From NCBI RefSeq assembly GCF_900107925.1, contig NZ_FNUJ01000006.1:186001-250000 (forward strand): a stretch of DNA of 64,000 nt, written 5' to 3'. The notes beneath the pieces are model-generated. The model saw only the letters and a program-made list of their open reading frames with translations. It searched no databases and was not told the origin of the DNA. Numbering within the stretch: the stretch's first letter is position 1; every line of letters starts with the position of its first letter. The position numbers were made by a program, and so were the translations under genes. This document shows, piece by piece, positions 1-7,800 of this stretch. Origin of the DNA: Amycolatopsis pretoriensis (lineage in GTDB: Bacteria; Actinomycetota; Actinomycetes; Mycobacteriales; Pseudonocardiaceae).

Positions 1-63
1 TCTTGTCCGGCGCACGCCCATGCTGGGACGGCAACCAGTTCCGGCTCCTGGGTCGAGGTCGCC

Positions 64-668
64 ATGCCTGCAGTGCATCGCACGATCCTCGTCGTCGACA
101 TCGAGCGGTACGGCTCGCCGGCGCGATCGGACTCGGACCGGGTCGCGATCCGGGCCGGGCTCTACCGAGCGCTGAAGGAAGCCTTCGCAGAGGCAGCGGT
201 GCCGTGGGCCGAATGCGATCACGCGAACAGCGGCGACGGCGCACTTGTGGCCGTGCCACCCACGGTCCCGAAGAGCGTGTTCGTCGAGTCCCTGCCCCGC
301 GCCGCATGGCGCTCCACGCCGGCGAGGTCCGCTACGACGACCACGGCGTGGTGGGGACCGCCGTCAACCACGTCTTCCGGTTGGTCGACTCACTTGCTTT
401 CCGGTCGATGTTCGCGCGGACGGACGGTGAGCTGGGCCTGGTCGTCTCGTCGCGGTTCTTCGAGGACGTCTTGCAGGACAGTGACAGCGGACTGCCCGAG
501 GCCTACCGGCCGTTGTACTCCGCCGTCGAAGAGACCGAGACGACCGGGTGGGTGCGGCTCTGGGCCGGCCGGGCGACACCCCAGCCGGTTGTCATGGCTC
601 CACCGCGCCAGCTTCCGCCGTCCGGCCGGCATTTCGTGGGGCGGGCCGGAGAACTCCGAGCTTTGGCA
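64..668 (+). pseudogene. broken cyclase-like / NB-ARC-type N-terminal gene
   Basis: The first frame opens at an ATG and reads MPAVHRTILVVDIERYGSPA up to FVESLP near base 296. This resembles the degenerate nucleotide-cyclase-like domain that precedes NTPase or effector modules in many actinobacterial proteins. The homologous reading then continues in another frame as RRMALHAGEVRYDDHGVVGT through HFVGRAGELRAL near base 668. About 20 residues expected between the two parts are missing, so the break looks like a small deletion with a frameshift. After base 668 the homology stops and no NTPase follows, so the 3' part is also lost. The neighbouring reverse-strand reductase runs into this remnant. 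Family assignment is from memory of the motif and is tentative; the frame break itself is plain in the sequence. Confidence 0.6.
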
Positions 669-1728
669 TCGCGCGGTCGTTTCCTGGTCGTGCCGCCCGT
701 TGTCGCCAGGGGCGGCGCGGCTCTTCCGTCTCCTCGGCGTCCGCCGCGGCCAGGAGGCTGCGCGCGGTGTCGGCCAGCGTTTCCTCGACCGGCCGCGGCC
801 GCCAGCCGAGCACGGTCCTCGCCTTCTCCGTGCGGATGACCGGCACCCGGCCGAGCCGTGCCGCCGCCTCCCGCATGGCCGGGTCGGTTTCCGCCGCGGC
901 GCGCACCTGCTCGGCGGTCAGCTCCGCGGTCGGCAGGTCGTGCCCGTCGACGGTTTCGGCGAGGATGCGGGCCATTTCCAGGAAGCTGATCGACTGCCCG
1001 GCCGCGGCGAGGAACCGCTCCCCCGCGGCCCGGGGGTGGGTCATTGCCCGCACGTGCAGGTCGGCGACGTCGCGGACGTCGGCCACGCCGAAGTGCAGCG
1101 GTGGCACCACCGGCATCGCCCCGTCGAGCATCGCCCGGACCAGCGCGACCGACGATGACAAGCGCCCGCCCAGGACCGGGCCGAAGATGCCGGCCGGGTT
1201 GATCACCGCCAGCTCCGGGCCGCCCGCCGCCCGCACCTGTTCCCAGGCGGCACGTTCGGCGATGACCTTCGAGCGGATGTAGGCGCTGTTGGGGTCGGCG
1301 AGATCCGTCCAGTCGGCCTCGGTGTACTCCGCCCGCGGCGTGGCGCTGTAGCCGACCGCGGCGAACGACGACGTCAGCACGACCCGCCGGACACCGGCCT
1401 CGCGGGCCGCGGCCAGGACCCGCACGGCGCCGTCGCGGGCCGGGCGGATCACCTCGTCGTCGTTTTCCGGTGCGGCGGGCGGGAACGGGGAGGCGACGTG
1501 GAGGACGTAGTCCACGCCTTCGACCGCCGCGGCCCAGCCGTCGTCGGCGCCGAGGTCGGCGACCACCACCTCCGGTTCGCCGGCCGTGGCACGAACCTCG
1601 GCTGCGCGGCCGGCATCGCGCACGGTGGTGCGGACGCGGTGGCCGTCGGCCAGCAGCCGGGCGATGGTGTGGCCGCCGAGGTACCCGGTTCCCCCGGTGA
1701 CCAGTACGAGCGCTCGTTCGTCGTTCAT
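592..1728 (-). CDS. NAD(P)-dependent epimerase/dehydratase (DFR-like reductase)
   Basis: An extended short-chain dehydrogenase of the dihydroflavonol-4-reductase-like group, 378 residues. The Rossmann glycine motif is TGGTGYLGG at residues 11-19, the catalytic Ser is in VLTSS near residue 120, and the YxxxK pair is Tyr150/Lys154 in YIRSK. Family similarity ends near residue 330. The last ~48 residues (PRRPWRQRAARP onward) are atypical and partly antisense to the decayed gene at 64-668, so the C-terminus was probably acquired when the downstream gene was truncated. It lies 19 bp after the merR-type gene on the same strand and is probably its co-transcribed target. The substrate cannot be told from sequence. 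Confidence 0.88.
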   Translation of the reverse strand: MNDERALVLVTGGTGYLGGHTIARLLADGHRVRTTVRDAGRAAEVRATAGEPEVVVADLGADDGWAAAVEGVDYVLHVASPFPPAAPENDDEVIRPARDGAVRVLAAAREAGVRRVVLTSSFAAVGYSATPRAEYTEADWTDLADPNSAYIRSKVIAERAAWEQVRAAGGPELAVINPAGIFGPVLGGRLSSSVALVRAMLDGAMPVVPPLHFGVADVRDVADLHVRAMTHPRAAGERFLAAAGQSISFLEMARILAETVDGHDLPTAELTAEQVRAAAETDPAMREAAARLGRVPVIRTEKARTVLGWRPRPVEETLADTARSLLAAADAEETEEPRRPWRQRAARPGNDRAMPKLGVLRPAPRNAGRTAEAGAVEP

Positions 1729-1747
1729 GTAAGTCCTTTGTGGATGG

Positions 1748-2191
1748 TCAGAATCGGTCTACCAGCGCCAGAAGCCGCGGGACGAGCCGCTGCGCCGCGC
1801 CGGTGTCGCCGCGGTCGCGGGCGTCCCAGAGCCGGGCCTTGAGCCGGAGGTACTCCAGCCGCAGCCGCAACCGTTCGATCTCGGCTTCCAGCCGGTCGGC
1901 GTGGTGGTCGAACAGGTCACGCTGCTCGGCGGCGGCCGCATCACCCCGGGCCAGCAGGTCGAGGTACTTCCGCAGGTCCTCGACCCGCAACCCGGCCGAA
2001 CGCAGGCAGCCGAGCGAGTCCAGGACGTCCATCGTCGCCGCGTCGTACCGGCGGTGCCCGCTGCTCGGATCCCGCGGCACCGGGCCGACCAGCCCGATCT
2101 GCTCGTAGTAGCGCAACGTCGGCTCGCTGAGCCCGCTGCGCCGGGACGCCTCGAGGATCGTCAACCACACCTGCCCGACTCCGGTCGCCAT
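1748..2191 (-). CDS. MerR-family transcriptional regulator
   Basis: A 147-residue MerR regulator. The winged HTH is at the N-terminus (LTILEASRRSGLSEPTLRYY, then HRRYD) and a dimerising coiled coil rich in Arg, Leu and Glu follows (RLEAEIERLRLRLEYL). No C-terminal effector domain or metal-binding cysteine motif is seen, so the signal is unknown. I chose the ATG at 2191 because an upstream in-frame start at 2215 would lie inside the predicted promoter spacer; transcription would then begin almost at the ATG (leaderless). It heads a two-gene operon with the reductase at 592-1728 and is probably autoregulated. Confidence 0.88.
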   Translation of the reverse strand: MATGVGQVWLTILEASRRSGLSEPTLRYYEQIGLVGPVPRDPSSGHRRYDAATMDVLDSLGCLRSAGLRVEDLRKYLDLLARGDAAAAEQRDLFDHHADRLEAEIERLRLRLEYLRLKARLWDARDRGDTGAAQRLVPRLLALVDRF

Positions 2192-2198
2192 GGGAGCA

Positions 2199-2229
2199 AG
2201 CATGCAGAACCTCAAGCACTTGAAGTCAA
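2199..2229 (-). promoter_or_regulatory. MerR-type promoter/operator
   Basis: On the minus strand a -35 TTGACT (2229-2224) is followed after 19 bp by CATGCT (2204-2199). The long 19-bp spacer is typical of MerR-controlled promoters. It contains a near-perfect inverted repeat, ACCTCAAG/CTTGAAGT on the plus strand at 2209-2226, with one mismatch in eight. The predicted transcription start falls next to the ATG at 2191. Confidence 0.6.
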
Positions 2230-2275
2230 CGCGAACGGCCGGTGGGCCGGATCACACCCGATCGTGGGCCGCCGC

Positions 2276-3208
2276 TCAGCGGCCGGTCAGGGTGCGGACC
2301 ACCAGTTCCGCCGAGGCCCCGGCTCCCAGCGTCGTTCCGGCGTAGCGGACGTCGGCGGCCAGCGTGCCGGGCGGGGGGTCGTCGCGGACCGTGAGCCACA
2401 CCGTCACCATCAGGAGCCAGCGGACCACCAGGTAGACGAACAGCAGCACGCCGACGAGCGTGCCGAACGCCGCGACCGCCGGCGAGCGGCCCAGCAGGTG
2501 CAGGTACAGCCCGCCCGCCTGCTGGAGCGCGGCCAGCCCGACGGCGGCGGCGCCGGCCGGGCGCAGCGTCGAACGCAGCGGCAGCGCACTGCGCGGCAGG
2601 CGGGCCAGGCACCAGGCGATGACCAGCCAGTTCGCCGCGAGGCCGAGCAGCAGTGAGCCCGCGACGAGGACGAACTTCGCGAACCCGCCGGTCAGCCCGG
2701 TCAGGCCGAGCAGCCACGTCCCGGCCGCGCCGGTGAGCGCCGCCAGCCCGAACGAGACGGCCATCGCGAGGCCGACCCCGATGAGTGCCAGGACGTCCGC
2801 GGCGATCCCGCGCAGCAGCGGCCGGGCGGTCCGCTCCTGCCCGAGCATCGCGGTGACGGCGTCGCGGACGTTGCTGATCCAGCTCCAGCCGGAGTAGGCG
2901 GCGACGGTCAGCGCGAGCAGCCCGATCCGCCCGCGTTCCCCGACGACGGTGTGCACGACGTCGTTGACCCGCCCGGCGATCTCGGGCGGCAGCGCGCCGT
3001 CGATGACGCGGTCGAGCTCGGTCGCCAGCAGCTGGTCGCCGGCCAGCACGAACCCGGCCACCGAGACGGCGACCATGACCAGCGGCACCAGCGCGAGCAG
3101 GCTGAAGAAGGTGACCGCGGCGGCGTAGTGGTCGCCGTCGCGTTCGCGGTACCGGGCGAGCGTCGCCCCGACCCGCCGCAGCGGTTTCCTCACGACGCCT
3201 TCGCCCAC
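2276..3208 (-). CDS. YihY/BrkB-family inner membrane protein
   Basis: A 310-residue integral membrane protein of the YihY (virulence factor BrkB-like, formerly ribonuclease BN) family. About six hydrophobic segments are visible, starting with the conserved first helix (YAAAVTFFSLLALVPLVMVA) and followed by AYSGWSWISNVRDAV and a run of Leu/Ala-rich helices. The family has an unproven envelope or transport role; the old tRNA-processing label is an error carried in databases. The gene ends near the MerR promoter and starts 67 bp before the end of the fumarylacetoacetase gene on the same strand. Overlapping long frames on both strands are GC artefacts. Confidence 0.85.
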   Translation of the reverse strand: MGEGVVRKPLRRVGATLARYRERDGDHYAAAVTFFSLLALVPLVMVAVSVAGFVLAGDQLLATELDRVIDGALPPEIAGRVNDVVHTVVGERGRIGLLALTVAAYSGWSWISNVRDAVTAMLGQERTARPLLRGIAADVLALIGVGLAMAVSFGLAALTGAAGTWLLGLTGLTGGFAKFVLVAGSLLLGLAANWLVIAWCLARLPRSALPLRSTLRPAGAAAVGLAALQQAGGLYLHLLGRSPAVAAFGTLVGVLLFVYLVVRWLLMVTVWLTVRDDPPPGTLAADVRYAGTTLGAGASAELVVRTLTGR

Positions 3209-3275
3209 CGGCCGACCCTCTCATCCGCACGTGTCCCCCGCAGTCCGGACCCGGTGGGCGGGGGATCGTCACGCG

Positions 3276-4472
3276 TCAGCCCGGGACGACCGTGCCGCGC
3301 ACCTCCCCGAAGCCGATCCGCGTGCCGCCCGGCCCCGGGGCCGTCGCGCTGATCGCGACCTCGTCGCCGTCCTCCAGGAACGTGCGGGTCCGACCGTCCG
3401 GGAGGTCGAGCGGTTCCCGGCCGCCCCAGGACAGTTCCAGGAACGAGCCGCGCTGGTCGCGGTCCGGGCCGGTGACGGTGCCGGAGGCGAACAGGTCGCC
3501 GGTGCGCAGGCCCGCGCCGTTGACGGTCAGGTGCGCGAGCTGCTGGGGCGCCGTCCAGTACTGCGTCGCGAACGGCGGGCTGGACACGAGGTGGCCGTTG
3601 AGCCGGACCTCGATCGCCAGGTCGAGGCCCCATTTTTCGGTGGTGCGCAGGTACTCGAGCGGCTCCGGGTCCTGCGGCGGGCCGTCGACGCGCGCGTGGT
3701 CGAGCGCGGCGAGGGGGACGATCCACGGCGACACCGACGTCGCGAACGACTTGCCGAGGAACGGGCCCAGCGGCTGGGACTCCCACGCCTGGATGTCGCG
3801 GGCCGACCAGTCGTTGACCAGGCAGACGCCGAAGACGTGGTCGGCGAAGTCCGCGGTGGACACCCGCGTGCCCGGGACGCCGACGACGAAACCGACTTCC
3901 GCCTCGATGTCCAGCCGTTGCGAGGGGCCGAAGGAGGGAGCGTCGGCGGTGCGCGGTTTGCGTTGCCCGTGCGGGCGGACGACGGGGGTGCCGGACGCGA
4001 CGACCGTGCCCGCCCGGCCGTGGTAGGCGATGGGCAGGTGCTTCCAGTTCGGCGGCAGCTCGGCGGCGTCGGGCCGGAAGATCCGGCCGGCGTTGAGGGC
4101 GTGCTGTTCGCTGGAGTAGAAGTCGACGTAGTCGGCGACCTCGAAGGCGAGGTGCGTGGTGACTTCGGTCAGCGGGTGCAGGTGCGGGCGGAGCTGGTCG
4201 GCGTAGCGGGGTTCGGTGAGCCAGTTCCGGAGGGTTTCGCGGACCTCCCGCCAGGTGTCCGGCCCGGCGGCGAGGAGGGGGTTGAGGACCCCGGCGGTGA
4301 GCAGCGGGGCGAAGGGGGCGGCGGTTTCTTCGGCTGCGGCGGTCAGGTCCAGGACGTGGTCGCCGAGGGGAACGCCGATGCGCCGCTCGAGCGCGCCGGC
4401 GATGGAGAAGGCGCCGTAGGGCAGGTTTTCCAGGCCGAAGGGGGTGTCGTCGGCGAGGTCGAGCCAGGTCAA
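3276..4472 (-). CDS. fahA: fumarylacetoacetase
   Basis: Catalyses hydrolysis of 4-fumarylacetoacetate to fumarate and acetoacetate, the last step of tyrosine/homogentisate breakdown. The 398-residue product shows the N-terminal SH3-like part (LTWLDLADDTPFGLENLPYG) and the FAH metal site: YVDFYSSEQHA, DIEAEVGFVVG and VNDWSARDIQAWE. I chose the TTG at 4472, because GAGGAG lies seven bases upstream and homology begins there; the longer frame to 4733 would translate through the GC-rich repeat tract. No homogentisate dioxygenase lies nearby, so the pathway is probably completed elsewhere. Confidence 0.93.
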   Translation of the reverse strand: MTWLDLADDTPFGLENLPYGAFSIAGALERRIGVPLGDHVLDLTAAAEETAAPFAPLLTAGVLNPLLAAGPDTWREVRETLRNWLTEPRYADQLRPHLHPLTEVTTHLAFEVADYVDFYSSEQHALNAGRIFRPDAAELPPNWKHLPIAYHGRAGTVVASGTPVVRPHGQRKPRTADAPSFGPSQRLDIEAEVGFVVGVPGTRVSTADFADHVFGVCLVNDWSARDIQAWESQPLGPFLGKSFATSVSPWIVPLAALDHARVDGPPQDPEPLEYLRTTEKWGLDLAIEVRLNGHLVSSPPFATQYWTAPQQLAHLTVNGAGLRTGDLFASGTVTGPDRDQRGSFLELSWGGREPLDLPDGRTRTFLEDGDEVAISATAPGPGGTRIGFGEVRGTVVPG

Positions 4473-4889
4473 GGGAGCTCCTCGGGGTCGAATGTCCGCA
4501 ATGGACGGTGGCCGGCCGGGTGCGGGCGGCGCCCGGGGTGGGGCGGCGCCGGTATGGGGCGGCGCCGGTGCGAGGCGGCACCAGTGCGGGGCGGCGCTGG
4601 TGAAGCCGCGCATTGCCGGCGGGCCGGGCGCCGCCCACGGGGCCGGGCGCCGCCCACGGAGCCGGGCGCCGCCCACGGGACCGGGCGCCGCCCACGGGAC
4701 CGGGCGCCGCCCACGGAGCCGGGCGCCGCCCACGGGACCGGGCGCCGCCCACGGGACCGGGCGCCGCCCACGGGACCGGGCGCCGCCCGCAAGGCCGGCC
4801 GAGGCACCCGCGCCGCCGGCCGGCCAGGTCGCCGACCGGCCCCGGCGGCTGGGTGGAACCAGCTCCCCCGCCGCCGGGCCCGGCCGGCT
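4473..4889. repeat. 19-bp GC-rich tandem repeat tract
   Basis: Nine head-to-tail 19-bp units run from 4624 to 4794. The consensus starts CCGGGCGCCGCCCACGG and ends GA, AG or GG; the ninth unit is diverged. Each unit holds an 11-base interrupted palindrome (GGGCG-C-CGCCC). Upstream, 4543-4600 holds about four copies of a different 16-17 bp unit built on GGGGCGGCGCCGGT. The tract separates the start of fahA from the end of the DUF885 gene. All long reading frames across it (Pro/Arg/Gly-rich) are repeat translations and I do not call genes here. Confidence 0.9.
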
Positions 4890-7800
4890 TCACTTCGCGC
4901 GCGCCGCCACCCACTCGGACACCACGTCCGCCAGGACCGGGAGCGGGACCGTTCCGCTGCCCAGCACCGTGTCGTGGAACTCGCGGATGTCGAACCGATC
5001 GCCCAGCGCCCCCTCCGCCTCCGCGCGCAGCCGCTCGATCTCCAACCGGCCCACCATGTACCCGAGCGCCTGGCCCGGGTGGCCCGCGTACCGGTCGATC
5101 TCCGCCTCGATCTCGATGCGGGCCATCGGCGTGTTCTCGACCAGGTAGTCCACCGCCCGCTGCCGGCTCCAGCCCAGCGCGTGCAGGCCCGTGTCGACCA
5201 CCAGCCGCGCCGCGCGCATCGAATCCTGCGTCAGCAAGCCGAAGCGGGACACGTCGTCCGAGTACAGCCCCATCTCGTCGGCCAGCCGCTCCGCGTACAG
5301 CCCCCAGCCCTCGGCGTACGCGTTGAACATGCCGATCCGGCGCAGCAGCGGGACTCCCGTCAGCTGCTGCGCCAGGCTGAGCTGGAAGTGGTGCCCCGGC
5401 ACGGCTTCGTGGAACGCCACCGACTCCCCCAGCGTCCGCTGCCGCTGGTCGGCCTCGTGCGTGTTCGCGTAGTACGTGCCCGGGCGGGAACCGTCCAGCG
5501 ACGCGTCGATGTAGTACGCGATCGAGCCGCTCTCCGCCTCGGCGGGCGGCACCGGCGCCACCTCGCACTTCTGCTCCGGAACGCGCAGGAACCACTGCGG
5601 GGCGACGGCTTCCGCGCGCGCGATCGTCGCCCGCGCCGCGTCCAGCAGCTCGTCGCCGTCGCGCCAGCGCAATGCCGGGTCCGTGCGGATCCGCTCGAAG
5701 ATCTCCGCGAGGTCCGTGGTGCCGAACACCTTCGACCCCAGCTCGCGGTACTCCTCCGCCAGCTGCTCGATGATCGCCAGCCCGGTGTCGTGCAGGTCCT
5801 GGGCCGTGCGCTCGGTCGTCGTCTCCGCGCGGATCAGCGCCGCGTAGCGCTCCGGGCCGCCCGGCAGGTCGCCGATGCCCGGCGAGGTCTCCGGCCGCGA
5901 AACCGGGACGACCTCGTCGGCCAGGAAGTCGCGGTAGCGCGCGTACGCGGGCCGCACGACCTCGTCGAGCAACCGGTCGCGCTCGGCCTCGAGGCCGTGG
6001 ACCGGCACCTTCAGCGGGTCGCCCTCCGGCGCCGCGAGGTACCGCTCGACGTAGCCGATGCCGATGCGCGCCAGGAACTCCGGCGGCGTCAGGCCTTCGC
6101 CGAGCGCAGCCCGCTGCCGCTCGATCAGCTGGTCCAGGTACGTGCCGACCGCGCCGAGCCGGCTCAGGTAGCCGCGGGCCTTGGTCTCGTCGTCGAGCAC
6201 CGTCTGCGGCAGCATCATCAGCAGTTCCAGCGCCGGCGCGGCCAGCCCGTCGCTCACCGCGAGGTCCGCGCGGCCCGAGTCCAGCGTGTCGATCAGCGTG
6301 CGGGCCTGCCAGACCACGACATCCCGGGTGACACGCTCGGCCGGCGGCAGCTCGCCGAGCGCCTCGGCCCGCGCGATCAGCGCCGCGAACCCGGCGCGTT
6401 GCCGGGCGGCCGCCTCGGCGGACTGGTCGGCGAGCTTGTCGTGCGCGCCGGGCAGGCCGTAGAGCGACGGCAGCAGCGGCTGCGCCTCGAACATCAGCTC
6501 CAGGCACTCGTCGGCCAGCCGGTCGGCGGTGTCGCCCTGGGCCGCGACCCAGTCCGTGACGACCTTCGCCAGCGCCGAGAGCGGCAGCATGCCGTGGCCC
6601 AGCACGACCTCGTGGAACGCGCGGATGTCGAAGCCGTCGCCGAGCGCCTCCTCGGCCTCGGTCCGCAGCCGCTGGATCTCCAGGCGCCCCACCATGTACC
6701 CGAGGGCCTGGGCCGGCCAGCCGGCGTACCGGTCGATCTCGGCCTCGATCTCCAGCCGCGCCATCGGCGTGTTGTCGACGAGGTAGTCGATCGCCCGCTG
6801 CCGGCTCCAGCCCAGCGCGTGCAGGCCGGTGTCGACGACGAGCCGGCCCGCGCGCATCGAGTCCTGCGTCAGCATGCCCAGGCGCGCCACGTCGTCGGAG
6901 TAGAGGCCCATCTCGTCGGCGAGCCGCTCCGCGTACAACCCCCAGCCTTCGGCGTAGGCGTTGAACATGCCGATCCGCCGCAGCAGCGGCAGGTCCGTCA
7001 GCTCCTGGGCCAGGCTGAGCTGGAAGTGGTGCCCCGGCACGGCTTCGTGGAACGCGATCGCCTCGCTGGTGAACCGCGGGCGCTTGCCGGCCTCGTACGT
7101 GTTGGCGTAGTAGGTCCCCGGCCGCGTCCCGTCGAGCGACGGCTGGAGGTAGTACGCGATCGTGCCGCTCGCCGCGTCGGCCTCGGGCACCGGTGCGACC
7201 TCGCACTTCTCCGCCGGGATGCTCGAGAACCACCGCGGTGCCACGGCTTCCGCGCGCGCGATGGCGTCGCGGGCCGCGGCCAGCAGCTCTTCGCCGTCAC
7301 GCCAGCGCAACGCCGGATCGGTGCGCAGCCGTTCGAAGATCTCGGGGAGCTCGCTGGTGCCGAACACCTTCTGCCCCAGCTCGCGGTACTCGTCCGCGAG
7401 CTTCGCGATCAGCGCCAGCCCGGTGTCGTGCAGGTCCTGGGCCGTGCGCTCGGTCGTCGTCTCCGCGCGGATCAGCGCGGCGTACCGCTCCGCGCCGCCC
7501 GGCACGTGGCCGATGCCGGGCGCGGTGTCGGGCCGGCCGGCCGGCTCGACCTCGGTGCGCAGGAAGTCCCGGTAGCGGGCGTAAGCCGGGTGGACGACCT
7601 CGGCGAGCAGCCGGTCGCGCTCGGCTTCGAAGCCCTCGACGTCCGCGGTCGTGCCCACCTTCAGCGGGTCGGACTCCGGCGCCGCCAGGTAGCGGTCGAT
7701 GTACTCGACGCCGACGCGGGCCAGGTAGGCCGCCGGCACGAGCCCGTCGGCCAGGCTTTCGCGCTGCCGCTCGGTCAGCTGCTCCAGGAACGTCGCGCTC

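Noticed and set aside
4624-4794. CRISPR-like appearance of the nine-unit repeat
   Set aside because: Units are contiguous with no spacers and there are no cas genes.
3190-7233. A 1347-codon minus-strand frame overlapping fahA and DUF885
   Set aside because: Out of frame with both real genes; its Arg/Ala/Pro composition and passage through the repeat tract show it is spurious.
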